Shown piece after piece: positions 10,488 through 21,475 of a stretch of DNA of 64,000 nucleotides. The translations under genes and the position numbers were made by a program. This DNA is from Gymnothorax reevesii (lineage: Eukaryota > Chordata > Actinopteri > Anguilliformes > Muraenidae), in contig CM056574.1 of NCBI GenBank assembly GCA_029721435.1, positions 868,001-932,000 of the forward strand, given 5' to 3'. Position 1 is the stretch's first letter; each line of letters starts with the position of its first letter. A model generated the notes under the pieces. That model saw nothing but the letters and a program-made list of their open reading frames with translations, had not been told where the DNA came from and did not search any database.

Positions 10488-11747
10488 TTGTCACAGATTT
10501 TCTCCAAACTTCAAAGGCATCCCACTTGCCTTTTTGCAGAAATCTTTTAGTTGGAAGGGCCTTAATTCAAATCTACGGTTACTTTTGTGGGACACTATTG
10601 AAGTTTGGAGAAAAAAGGGCAAAAAAATGGTCTCAAGCCATAAAAGGGGTCATTTTGGGACCCTATTTCTCAAAACTTCAAAGAGGAAGCCAAATGCTGC
10701 TAATTACACATGAAAGCCATAGACCTATATATTACAATAAAAGAAGAAATCAGATGGGATATTGCCTCATTTCTTCATATAGAAAACAAAATTCTAAAAA
10801 TAGAATCTAGTTGGTAGCTCTGTTCATCTTCAGTGATACAGTTGGGCCTCGGCACGCCAGGGCCGAGACACTTTCCCCACCATGTTTTCAGAATTTGAAA
10901 CCCACTGATATTGCTCTTTTTTAAAATAGAATTAAATGTGAGTCAGACCAAAGAAAGGTCAGTGCACTTGAGTCAATAAGTCGGTCACAGAGTGTAAACA
11001 TGCTAACAACCTGGCACACCCCTTTCATTCAACACTGGTCATATGACATTCCCTTGGAAGCAGTGATGGTGACCACAAGCCTTGTTCACTCTCTTAAAAC
11101 ACAACCAGGTAATTATACCCTATCAATTTCTCTTTCATTTTTCTGATTAAACGTGCTATTTTTACCACTGGAGGAGCAGACAGTCCTGCCGCTCTCCTGC
11201 AGTGATGGACAAGAGGACTTCTGAAATGTGGCAGAACATTGTCTCTTCGCTCATTTGTCACTGTGGTGATATAAGCTCACTGTTATTCTGATCTCATCTC
11301 TTGTATCTGTGCTTTATGAGCCTGACCATGAACAGGCAGCAGCACAACTGCATCAAGAACATATTCCTGACTGCACATGTATGCAGACGTGCATCTCGTC
11401 ACAACAAAGTACAATGTTCATGTTTTTTTAAGGATTACTGCTGCCACCTAAATGCTACTTTTAGAATTTTGGTTTTGTTAATTGTTAGCAAATGAGATAA
11501 GATCCCAGCTGTTTTGTTGATATGTGTAATATACAGATCTGTGACTTTCATGTGCAATTATCAGCGTTTGGCTCCCTCTGAGAAATAGAGTCCCAAAATG
11601 ACCCCTTTTTTGGCCCTTTTTTCTCCAAACTGCAAGGCCCACAAAAGTAACAGCAGATTTGAATTAAGGTCATTCCAACGAAAAGATTCCAGCAAAAAGG
11701 CAAGTGGGATACCGTTGAAGTTTGGAGAAAATCTGTGACAAACATAA
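10488..11747. repeat. Palindromic (fold-back) repeat pair, ~200-240-bp arms
   Basis: The segment 10488-10730 is matched by the reverse complement of 11546-11747. Shared landmarks, in opposite order, are GTTTGTCACAGATTTTCTCC, a GAAGTTTGGAGAAAA stretch, AAATGACCCC and CACATGAAAG. About 815 bp lie between the arms, with no recognisable gene. Either a fold-back element or two copies of one repeat in opposite orientation. Confidence 0.7.
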
Positions 11748-12660
11748 GAAAAAAAAAATAGTGGCAAAGCCATTGTGCCTGCTTGGCCAAACATGCCCAA
11801 AATGGAACGGCCCCTATTGGCCAAAGTATCAGTCCGATTGGGCTGAAAATCAAACTTGGTCAGGACCTTAAGACGCTATATACACGTACGAAATATGAAA
11901 AGGATGGGTGAAAAACTAAAGACGTTAGAGCGCAGACAAGCCAAAAGTTTACGTATGCACGTACGCACGTACAGATGCACGACAAACCACCACTAAAGAC
12001 CCCGAGCACAGCATAAGCCGATTGGGCCTTTTGGCCAAGCGGGCAAAAAATTGGAGCAATTGGAGCTGTTTGAAGTTTTGCAGAAAAGGCCAAACCGAGA
12101 ATCGCAGCATGCCCAAAATCGAACTGGGGCTAAATCTTGGGCCCATATACATGCATATCAAATATGAAAAGGATCCTTTGAAAAGTGAAGGCACTATTGC
12201 AGTGAAACAAAATCTGTGCATTTTACAACATTTGACCTACATAATCTTTAAATTTAGGTCAAACCAAAAACCCATTACATATATGATGAACCTTTGCCAG
12301 AACAGCCTACAGTAAAAAATTGAGCATCTTAGCTTGTAGAATAAGGGAGCTAGAGCCGTTTGAAATCTTGCAGGAAAAGCCACCTGTTGGCCAAACCAAG
12401 AATGGCTGCGCATCCAATATCAAACGCGGGCTAGATCTTGGGCCTATATATATGCATATAAAATATGAAAAGGATCAGTGGAAAACTGAAAGCTGTATCG
12501 GGCTGAAACGACGTAACGCACGCATGCACGGACGCACAACAGACCACCACTAATGACCCCGAGTACAGCATAAGCCCCTTGGGCCTGTCGGCCAAGCGGG
12601 CTAAAAATGGTTTGGAGCATTTTGAGCGCCTCCTATTGGCAAACTTTAAGGGTGCCCCAG
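11748..12660. repeat. Two to three diverged copies of a ~300-400-bp repeat
   Basis: Recurring landmarks in the same order show an old tandem or clustered repeat: GGCCAA...CATGCCCAAAAT, CTTGGGCC(C/T)ATATA, AAATATGAAAAGGAT, a CGCACG-rich stretch, then ACCACCACTAA(A/T)GACCCCGAG and CAGCATAAGCC. Copies are centred near 11.9, 12.15 and 12.5 kb. No transposase is visible. Confidence 0.55.
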
Positions 12661-13080
12661 GTGGATAACTAAATTTGGTAATCTTCCCTCCCTATAGACC
12701 CATTCCAATAAACATTGAGCTGGGACACCATTGAAGTTCAGAATTATAGAGCTGGGAACTTGCAATTTTGTCAAATTGGCCAAAAAGGGCCAAAATAGGG
12801 GTCGCTGTAGCTCGGCACAGGAGGACCCGACAGAGCTTTGAGGTTTAGGTACCGTACCGATCTCAGAAAGAAAATTTCAGCCAAACCCAGGCAGGTCAAC
12901 AATTCTGACTGCCTGAACTTCTCAAAAATTGGCTCTTAAGAATTACGCTTTTGGGAAACATGCCCCAGGTGACCTATAGCTGCAAAGGGCCAGTTCTACT
13001 CTTGCCTGTTAATGGTAACTCCATGGGATTTAAAAAATCCAACTCTGTTCACTCCATGATTCTGAAACAGAAAGTTTATC
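12660..13080. other. No feature recognised
   Basis: Low-complexity-free, noncoding sequence linking the diverged repeats on its left to the ~45-bp minisatellite on its right. A GGCCAAAAAGGGCCAAAATAGG stretch echoes the preceding repeat. Confidence 0.4.
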
Positions 13081-13084
13081 CTAG

Positions 13085-13593
13085 GTAATTCTACACTGCA
13101 ATTAAAAACTCTAAACCCCTCCCCATTAATATCATACCACAATCTAAAACAGATAATCCTTCAGTTAATTCAGAACTTCAATGAACCGCATATAATCCCT
13201 CTTTATTTATTCTACACTTGATATAAAAGATGATCCCACACAGCAAAAATCCCAGTGTTAATTCAACTCCAGTAGAGTTTATATGAGACCAACCCATCCA
13301 TCTTGGACTCAAATGAACTCAATAGGAGTTGAATTAACAATGGGATTTTTACTGTGCACCATCAATTCTACACTTCAATCTGACAAAGCCATCCTGGTTA
13401 ATATTACTCTACAACCTTAAAATAAATATAAATAAATAAGACCTTCTTAAATCTACTGTTCAATCAAACAGACCATGCCACTTGTAAACTCTATTCATGA
13501 ATGCACAACAGACAATCCCTCCCTTCTATTTCTACACTTCAATCTAGATGACATAAAGCCACCCTGTTACATCCATTCTTCAATCTATAACAA
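13085..13593. repeat. Diverged ~45-bp minisatellite, left block
   Basis: Degenerate units combine TTAATTCTACACTTCAATC with an (A)AACAGATAATCCC box. The same units resume at 20325-20550, 21330-21475 and 23225-23345. All the material between those blocks therefore looks inserted into one ancestral array. Confidence 0.65.
13239..13356. mobile_element. 118-bp MITE with ~32-bp inverted repeats
   Basis: The left end CACAGCAAAAATCCCAGTG and the following TTAATTCAACTCC are mirrored at the right end (GGAGTTGAATTAAC then ATGGGATTTTTACTGTG) with only two mismatches. It interrupts the ~45-bp minisatellite. There is no coding capacity. The superfamily is not identified. Confidence 0.75.
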
Positions 13594-13754
13594 CCCCTCC
13601 TTGAATCGCCACCTTATCGTGGTGGAGGGGTTTAAGTACCTGGATGATCCTAGGAGCCATGTTGTCAGGGGCTTATCTGCCCCTGGTAGGGTCTCCCAGG
13701 GCAAACAAGTCCTAGGTGACAAGTCAGACTAAGAGCGATTCCAAAACCCCTGAT

Positions 13755-16083
13755 GAATATAAAAAGAATGAGGATGGTTGCGTCGCCCGGATTGGCGTCA
13801 CCGGGACCCCACCCTGGAGCCAGGCCTGGGGTTGGGGTTGGTAGGCGAGCGCCTGCTGGTCGGGTCTCCGCTCACAGGACCCAGCCGAGCGTAGCCCGAA
13901 CGAGCGACGTGGGCCCGCTTTCCCGTAGGCCCATCCCCCGCGGGAGGGTTCAGAAGGGGCCGATGCATTGGGCTTTGGGTGGCGGTTGTGGGCGGGGGCC
14001 CCGACGACCCAACACCTGGACATGGAATCTGGTTCTCGGGACATGGAATGTCACCTCGTTGGGGGGGGAAGGAGCCTGAGCTTGTGCAGGAGGTTGAGCG
14101 GTGAGAGGCAGCAGGCTGGTGTGGGTTTGCTTATAGCCCCCCAGCTTCGCCGTCAGGTGTTGGAGTTTTGCCCAGTGAACGAGAGGGTCGCTGCCCTGGG
14201 CCTTCGGGTCGGGGACAGGTGCCTCACTGTCATTTCGGCTTATGGTCTGAATGGCAGTGCAGAGTACCCGACCTTCTTGGAGTCCGTAGGAAGGGTACTG
14301 TAAAGTGCTCCGACTGGGGACTCCATCGTTCTACTGGGGGACTTCAATGCCCACGTGGGTAGCGACAGTGTTACCTGGAGGGGCATGATTGGAAGGAATG
14401 GCCTCCCCGATCTGAACCCGAGCGGTGTTGTTATTGGACTTCTGTGCTAGTCACGGTTTGTCCATAACGATCACCATGTTCAAGCATAAGGGTGTCCATC
14501 AGTGCAAGTGGCACGAGGACGCCCAAGGTCGGAGGTCAATGATCGACTTTGTGGTCGTGTCATCTGACCTTCGGCCGTATGTCTTGGACACTTGGGTGAA
14601 GAGAGGGGCTGAGCTGTCCACTGATCACCACCTGGTGGTGAGTTGGATCCGCTGGCAGAGGAGGAAGCTGGACAGACTTGGCAGCCCAAACATGTTGTGA
14701 GGGTCTGTTGGGAATGTCTGGCGGAACCCTCTGTCAGAGGGGTTTTCAACTCTCATCTCCGGGAGAGCTTTGACCAGATCCCAAAGGAGGCTGGAGACAT
14801 TGAGTCTGAATGGACCATGTTCTCCACCTCCATTGTTGACGCGGCTGTTCGGAGCTGTGGCTATAAGGTTTCCGGTGCCTGTCGTGGCGGCAATGCCCGA
14901 ACCCGGTGGTGGACACCGGAAGTAAGGGATGCCGTCAAGCGGAAGAAGGAGTCTTACCGAGCTTGGTTAGCTGGTGGGACTCCTGAGGCAGCTGACCGGT
15001 ACTGGCAGGCTAAGCGTGCTGCGGCCCAGGCGGTGGCGGAAGCAAAAACTTAGGTATGGGAAAAGTTCGGGGAGGCCATGGAGGAGGACTATCGGTCAGC
15101 CCCGAAGAAATTCTGGCAAACCGCCCGGCGCCTCAGGAGGGGAAAGCAGTACCCTGCCAACACTGCTTACAGTGGAGGTGGGGAGCTGTTGACTTCGATT
15201 GGGGATATTGTCGACCGGTGGAATGAATACTTCGAGGACCTCCTAAATCCCACTGATACGCCTTCCGTAGAGGAAGCAGAGGCTGGGGACTCAGAGGCTG
15301 ACTCATCCATCACTAAAGCTGAAGTCACTGAGGTAGTTCGGCAGCTCCTCGGAGGCAAGGCACCGGGGGTGGATGAGATTCGCCCTGAGTACCTCAAGTC
15401 TCTGGATGTTGTAGGGCTGTCTTGGTTGACACGCCTCTGCAGCATTGCGTGGCAGTCGGGGACAGTGCCTCTGGATTGGGAGATCGGGGGGTGTTTCCTC
15501 TATTTAAGAAGGGGGATCGGAGGGTGTGCTCCAACTATAGGGGGATCACACTTCTCAGCCTCCCGGGTAAAGTCTATTCCAGGGTGCTGGAGAGGAGAAT
15601 CCGGCCGAGAGTCGAACCTCGGATCCAGGAGGAACAATGCAGTTTTCGTCCTGGTCGTGGAACACTGGACCAGCTCTATACCCTCCGCAGGGTGCTTGAG
15701 GGTGCATGGGAGTTTGCCCAACCAGTTCACATGTGTTTTGTGGACTTGGAGAAGGCATTCGACTGTGTCCCTCGTGGCATTCTGTGGGAGGTGCTTCGGG
15801 AGTATGGCGTCCGGGGCCTGCGGTCTCTGTATGACCAGAGCAGGAGCTTGGTTTGCATTGCTGGCAGTAAGTCAGACCTGTTCCCGGTGCATGTTGGACT
15901 CCGCCAGGGCTGCCCTCTGTCACCGGTTCTGTTCATTATCTTTATGGACAGAATTTCTAGGTGCAGCCAGGGGCCGGAGGGAGTTAGGTTTGGGGACCAC
16001 AGGATCTCATCTCTGCTTTTTGCGGATGATGTTGTCCTGTTGGCTCCTTCAAACCAGGACCTTCAGCATGCACTGGGGTGGTT
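13755..16083 (+). pseudogene. Rex3/RTE-like ORF, endonuclease and reverse transcriptase part
   Basis: The endonuclease begins with LGTWNVTSL (about 14030) and continues with [25 protein letters not shown] and a terminal STDHHLV. About 40 family residues are missing near 14095. The linker contains RTRWWTPEVRDAVKRKK. The reverse transcriptase shows GKAPGVDEIRPEYLK, PLFKKGDRRVCSNYRGI, FVDLEKAFD, LRQGCPLSPVLF and the active site LLFADDVVLL (about 16015). Frameshifts at about 14070, 14420, 15050 and 15490 and a stop at about 14303 break it. The reading ends at 16083, where AACAC repeats of another LINE begin. Confidence 0.8.
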
Positions 16084-16084
16084 T

Positions 16085-16325
16085 GCAACACAACACAACA
16101 CAACACAACACAAATGGCAAGAACAGGCCTTTCACCCCATATCATATAGCAGCGATCTATTTTTATTCTTTATGCACTTAACCTGCTCTTTAACTTTCCT
16201 TTTTCTGCTACAGTACTGAAAGAAGCGCTTAGGGTTAGTTTTTGCCCCCTCTGCAATTTGCCTTTCATAGTCTTCTAGCCTTCCTCAGCTCTTTTTTTAC
16301 CACTGCCCGCATTTTATTCAGCCCT
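16085..16325 (-). mobile_element. CR1/L2-like LINE, minus strand, linker and 3' tail
   Basis: Read on the minus strand, 16325 to about 16150 encodes a LINE linker (KKELRKARRLYERQI, then TNPKRFFQYCSRKRK). It is followed at once by GGCCTGTTCTTGCC and a GTGTT repeat tail. The plus-strand copy ends in the same way at 19640-19690. The reverse transcriptase expected between linker and tail is absent, so this copy has an internal deletion. Confidence 0.65.
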
Positions 16326-16375
16326 AGTTAGGGCCCGAGCACCGAGGGTGCGAGGACTCTCTTGTAATTCTAATG

Positions 16376-16411
<36 letters not shown>

Positions 16412-17965
16412 TTTCTCCAAAATGAATTGCATTTTTGAGGGCCTAAACGTCGTCAAAAACTCATGAAAATTGGCACGCACATCAGGCCTTGCGAAAAATT
16501 TACTTTTTTGCAGGAAATGTACTTATGCATGCCCCGGTGGCTCTATGGCGCCACCAAACACACGGCAAAATTGGAACGCATTTTTCTCCGCACAGGAAGT
16601 GAGCTATGAGCCATTTCCTGCGTTTTTCTAGATGTTGCAAACACATTTTTGAGGGCCTTAGCATACTTAAAAACTCGCCAAACGTTACACAGAGGTGGAC
16701 AATATGAAGTTGTTCGATTTAATGTCCCATTTGGCACTAAATGTGACATTATGGCTCTATAGCGCCCCCTATTACATAATTGCATTTTTGAGGGCTTCAA
16801 CATGCTCAAAAACTCACGAAATTTGGCAGACCTATTCAGTCGATTAAACGTTGTACTAACTTATAGGTTTTACAGCTAGGCGTGGCAAAATAGCATTATA
16901 GCGCCACCTAGAAAATTTCAATGAGGCAGCCCTCGCAGCCCGGTAAACCTACATGTATGAAATTCGTTGGACATGTGGAAGACCTAAAAAAAAGTCTCTT
17001 GGTGCCATGACCTAGACTCAACAGGAAGTCCGCCATTTTTAATTGAAATTGCAAATTTTTTGGATTTTATGCCATTCACAGGTGTCGTACTTTAACAAAC
17101 TTCTCCTAGAGATTTTATTCGATCACCGTAAAATTTGGTGTATAATAACTAAAGACCTTGCTGATGTTAAATTGCGAAGCGTTTTCGATTTCATCAAACG
17201 ATGTATCCGTGGCGTTGCGTCGAATTTCGATATCCCGCCATGAAACAGGAAGTTGGTTTTACTCCCACATACTTTGTGTGATTTGCCTGAAACTTTCCAA
17301 GCTTGATAGTATTGTCCTTCCAAGTATAAATATATGCTAATATTAGTTTGGGTGTGGCCAGGTGGCTACACAGCGCCCTCTAGATATGGCCATGTGAAGA
17401 TAAAAGTGCTTGAATGTTCATGAAATTTGGTGTGATCATTGCATTTGTCATTCCAGGCAATGCTTATTTTTTTGAAATTTTTTGGCCAAACAGGAAGTGA
17501 GCTATGAGCTATTTCCTGCGTTTTTCCGAATTTTGCGTACACACGATTTAAGGCCTTAGAATGGACCAAAAGTGTTAAACGTGGCAAAAATTTTCATTGT
17601 CTTACTGTCTGGAATTTAATATATCAACTGGCACTAAATGTGGCATAATGGCTCTATAGCGCCCCCAGGCAGATTTATAAAACAATTGCCCTTCTGAAGG
17701 TCTAAACATGCTGGAAAATTAAAAAAAATGAACACACTCATGGAGCTCGGTATTACAATTACTATGTTGTAGATTTTGCGCACAGGCATGTCAAATTTCT
17801 ATCATAGCGCCCTCCAGAAAATTTTTGCAATCTCATCAGGACAACACATTGTACACAGGCTAGCAGTGTCCAATGGCTGTGAATGGACACCTACACCCAT
17901 GAAGATCTTGCTGCCACCTCAACGTGCACGAGGGGTGCGAGGGCCCTTTCAACGCTGCTTGCAGC
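16326..17965. mobile_element. Non-autonomous fish repeat with GGGCCCGAGCAC / GTGCGAGGGCCC ends
   Basis: The left end AGGGCCCGAGCACCGAGGG and the right end GTGCGAGGGCCCT plus a GCTTGCAGCTTTAAT tail are imperfect inverted repeats. The interior repeats GCATTTTTGAGGGCCT, GGCTCTATAGCGCC and GCTATGAGC(C/T)ATTTCC several times, and contains (TTA)n at 16378-16411. No ORF is visible. Similar-looking repeats are common in teleosts. It interrupts the minus-strand LINE, whose linker resumes on both sides (NNEN at 17968, then NKMRAVVKK at about 16310). Confidence 0.75.
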
Positions 17966-18530
17966 TTTAATATTCTCATTGTTATCCTTTATGTTCATCT
18001 TATAAAGATTCCTCTTTTTCCTCAACATCCTACGAATACTTTTGGTCATCCACTGAGGATTCTGCTTTTTCAGCTTACTTTTGGACACCTTCGGAATGAA
18101 TCTGCATTGTGATTCAAGTAAAACCCCCTTAAATCTTTCCCACATCTCATTTACAGACTTACAGTCCAGGAGTGTCTCCCAATTTATTTCAGCTAGATAT
18201 GAGCACATCCTGTCAAAGTTTGCTCGCCTAAAATTGAAAATTTTTGTTTTTGAATACACCTTTTTAACTTCCCATGAAACACCAAAATTAACAGCAGAGT
18301 GATCACTTGTCCCAAGTGGCTCCAGTACCTCAACATTGCTAATTCTATCGGGGTCATTACAGAGCACTAAGTCTAAAATTGCCTTCTCTGGTAGGTTTAT
18401 TAACATACTGCACCAAGAAATTATCATTTATAACATCTAGAAATTCTTCCTCCCCCCTACCCTGTCCTTTCACCATTTCCCAATTGATACTAGGATAATA
18501 ATTCCCAATTGATACCAGAGCAGGGCTTAT
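17966..18530 (-). pseudogene. CR1/L2-like LINE endonuclease and linker, minus strand
   Basis: The minus strand encodes the end of an APE-type endonuclease, with GNYYPSINWE, GRGEEEFLDVINDNFL, LDLVLCNDPDRI and LGTSDHSAVNF (terminal Asp-His). It is followed by a linker with NPQWMTKSIRRMLRKKRNLYK split over two short motifs. The reading runs from about 18530 leftward to 17966 with one frame change near 18420. It stops head to head with a plus-strand copy carrying only the reverse transcriptase. Confidence 0.75.
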
Positions 18531-19690
18531 GACATCATATACTTGGATTTTTCGAAAGATACAGTACCGCATAAGAGACTCATTTTTAAAATGAGCTCTA
18601 TTGGAGTTACAGGAGGTATTCTGAAGTGGATTCAAAACTGGTTACAGGACAGATCACAAAGAGTGGTGGTCAGTGGTATCTCATCTGAGCTGGGTATGGT
18701 GGGGAGTGGCGTCCCCCAGGGATCGGTGTTGGGACCCCTGCTGTTCCTCATTTACATTATTGATCTTGATAGGAATATTGATGTAGATTGGCTAAATTTG
18801 CAGATGATACTAAATTGGGGGGTTTGGCAAATAGTCTAGGGTCCACTGAAGTGAATTCGGGACGATTTGGATAGAATCCAGAATTTGGCAGAAATGTGGC
18901 AAATTAAATTTAATCTAGCAAAATGTAAAGTTGTACATGTAGGTAATAAAAACATTAGACGGGATTACTTCACGGGAGGTTTAAAACTGGAATGTGCTGC
19001 ACAAGAGAATGATCTGGGAGTGATTGTTAACCAAACCCTCACAGGTTCTAGCCATTGTGCCGTAGCAGTTAAAAAAGCTAATTGGATGCTAGGATACATT
19101 GCCAAAGTATTGAGTACAAATCTAAGGAGGTGATGCTTCTTTTGTACAACACGTTCGTTAGACCACACCTGGAGTATTGTGTACAGTTCTGGGACCATAC
19201 TTTAAGAGAGATATAGAGGCTCTACAGAAAGTTCAGAGAAGATGAAAAAGCTACGAGAATAGGCTGAAGATCCTTAATCTCTTTAGTCTTAGGAAAAGGA
19301 GACTCAGGGGTGATTTGATTGAGGTCTTTAAATATGTTAAAGGGGTTAACAAAGTGAATGATGTAGGATTCCTTCGACCAAGTGTTGCGAGTAGAACTCG
19401 GGGTCACAAATGGAAGTTGACCAAAGGTAAATTTAGCACTGATATTCGGAAATATTTCTTCACTGTAAGAGTTATTTCAATGTGGAATAGCTTGCCTGAC
19501 CATATTGTTGAGGCAGAGACCTTGGGGGTATTCAAGAGCAGGCTTGACTTAAAGCTAGATACCATTGAGTCATTCAGTATCTGAAGAGATATATTCACAA
19601 TAGTATAAAGAAACTGGCGAGCTTAGTTGGGCTGAAAGGCCTGTTCTTGCCTGTTATGTTATGTTATGTTATGTTATATATTATGTTATA
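18531..19690 (+). pseudogene. CR1/L2-like LINE reverse transcriptase and 3' end, plus strand
   Basis: The reading starts at IIYLDFSKDTVPHKRL (about 18530), continues with WLQDRSQRVVVSG and GVPQGSVLGPLLFLIY, then a thumb segment with KCKVVHVGNKN and NDLGVIVNQTL. Later fragments include VGFLRPSV and WNSLPDHIVEA. The FADD active site is damaged near 18795 by an indel. Several frameshifts and stops follow near 18840 and 19130-19260. The 3' end is GGCCTGTTCTTGCC plus an ATGTT repeat (19655-19690). Confidence 0.78.
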
Positions 19691-20292
19691 TGTTATGTTA
19701 AGTATCTTGGGGTCTTGTTCAGGAGTGAGGGAAGGATGGAGCGTGAGATTGACAGACGGATCGGTGCAGCGGCAGCAGTAATGCAGTCATTGTACCGATC
19801 TGTTGTGATGAAGAAGGAGTTGAGCCGAAAGGCAAAGCTCTCGATTTACCAGTCAATCTACGTTCCTGCCCTCACCTATGGCCATGAACTCTGGGTCATG
19901 ACCGAAAGAACGAGATCTCGGGTACAAGCGGCTGAAATGGGTTTCCTCCGCAGGGTGGCGGGCCGCTCCCTTAGAGATAGGGTGAGGAGCTCTGTCACCC
20001 AGGAGGAGCTCAGAGTAGAGCCGCTGCTCCTCCACGTCGAGAGGGGCCAGCTGAGGTGGCTCGGGCATCTTTATCGGATGCCCCTTGGACGCCTTCCTGG
20101 GAAGGTGTTCCGGGCATGCCCCACTGGGAGGAGGCCTCGGGGAAGACCCAGGACACGCTGGAGGGGCTTTGTCTCTCGGCTGGCCTGGGAACGCCTCGGG
20201 ATACCCCCGGAAGAACTGGAGAAAGTGTCCGGGGAGAGGGAAGTCTGGGCATCCCTGCTTAGACTGCTGCCCCCGCGACCCGCCCCCGGATA
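19684..20292 (+). pseudogene. Rex3/RTE-like ORF, C-terminal part
   Basis: An uninterrupted frame of about 200 codons from KYLGVLFRSEG to the TAA at 20290-20292 gives the thumb and C-terminal domain of the polyprotein begun at 13755 (KLSIYQSIYVPALTYGHELW, TRWRGFVSRLAWERLGIPP). It is the continuation of the 5' part in sequence order, after a gap of roughly 40 residues. The intact frame here contrasts with the many breaks in the 5' half. Confidence 0.8.
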
Positions 20293-20336
20293 AGTGGATG
20301 GATGGATGGATGGATGGATGGATGAATCTATAACAA

Positions 20337-20550
20337 TCTCTGTTAATTCCACTCTTCAATCTGCAACAGATAATCCCACCCTGTTGCATTTATACCTCCA
20401 TATACAGTATCACAGATCACCTCCCTCAGTTAATTCAACACTTCAATTCAAAACGGACAACCCCACCGGGTCAAATCTACGATTCAGTTTAACACAGACA
20501 ATCCCTCCAAGTGAATCCTGCACCGCAGTCTAAGAACAGATAATCCCATA
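20337..20550. repeat. Diverged ~45-bp minisatellite, second block
   Basis: CAACAGATAATCCCACCCTG, AGTTAATTCAACACTTCAAT and related boxes continue the array interrupted at 13593 by the Rex3-like element. Confidence 0.65.
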
Positions 20551-21250
20551 AAAAAAAGCAGGAAAAAGGAGAATGTCCAAGGCAACTCTTCTAAAAATTA
20601 AAAAGCTTTTAATTAAACAGTTCATATTCGAATCACAGAACCAACATGTTTCGGCTGCAAAAGGCCTTCATCAGGGTATAGAGGTCACATGCGCATTGTC
20701 TAGATAAGATGTCTGGACAATGTCAGCTGTGTAATTAAAACAAAAAATCATAGTCAAACGTCTCATCAGCTGAAGGGTTACATCAATGAAATCGACTTGC
20801 GTCATCACCGGCATTCCACAATTACATACATAATTACATGCATGGTTCAGACACATCCCAAATTTCATAATAACATACATAATATGCATCAGAGAGAGAA
20901 AGCGAATTTATGAAGCCTTAGGTCAATTCACATTCAATTTATGCCCAAGGTCCATAAAAGTCAGACAGATCCTCCAGGGAGACCTGTGATTTCTGGAAAC
21001 GAAACTCTCACTGATTTAACCCTTCAGCTGACGAGCCGTTTGACTATGATTTTTTGTTTTATTACGCAGCTGACAAATTGGAATTGTCTTATCTAGACAA
21101 TGCGCATGTGACCTCTATACCCTGATGAAGGCCTTTTGCAGCCGAAACATGTTGGTTCTGTGAGTTCGAATATGAACTAGCTGTTTAATTAAAAGCTTTT
21201 TAATGTAAGAAGAGTTGCCTTGGACACTCTGCTTTTTTATGCTTTGACGT
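20550..21250. mobile_element. Palindromic 0.7-kb element, possibly Penelope-related
   Basis: The arms 20550-20788 and 21008-21250 are inverted copies, sharing TGTCCAAGGCAACTCTTCT, AAAAAGCTTTTAATTAAACAG, CATATTCGAA and TCAGCTGAAGGGTTA. They enclose about 220 bp with no gene. Each arm carries CCTGATGAAGGC...GCCGAAACATG, which resembles a hammerhead ribozyme core. Penelope-like elements carry such motifs and can have LTRs in inverted orientation, but I see no reverse transcriptase here, so the class is inference. Confidence 0.6.
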
Positions 21251-21329
21251 ATTTTCCCGATTTTGTCCAAAGAGCATCTTCTTATTGATATTGAACGCCG
21301 TAGCCCTTTTCTTTCACGTTGGTCTTATT

Positions 21330-21475
21330 TAACAGATAATCCCACTCTTAATTTTACACTTCAAAAACTATATAATCCTGCACTTTAATTTTCAATGGAC
21401 AGTTTCTCTGTTTATTCAAAATTTAAATCTAAAAACACAGAATCCTGCCAAGTTAATTCTACAGTTTAAAGGAAC
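21330..21475. repeat. Diverged ~45-bp minisatellite, third block
   Basis: AACAGATAATCCCACTCTT, TTAATTTTACACTTC and AGTTAATTCTACAG boxes resume between two inserted elements. Confidence 0.6.

Larger units (their letters stand above)
13594..20324 (+). mobile_element. Rex3/RTE-like LINE with nested insertions
   Basis: The outer boundaries are set by a 12-bp target duplication, AATCTATAACAA, at 13582-13593 and 20325-20336, inside the ~45-bp minisatellite. The 3' end is a short (GATG)n run, with the ORF stop only a few bases before it. A very short 3' UTR made of GATG repeats is known for fish Rex3 (RTE clade). The element is split: 13594-16083 holds the 5' part and 19684-20324 the 3' part. About 120 bp of original coding sequence are missing at the split, where a LINE pair and a 1.6-kb repeat sit. 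An L2-type assignment is the main alternative. Confidence 0.75.

Noticed and set aside
11548..12221. Several minus-strand ORFs of 70-100 codons
   Set aside because: They fall in diverged repeats; apparent similarity between them reflects the repeat, not a protein family.
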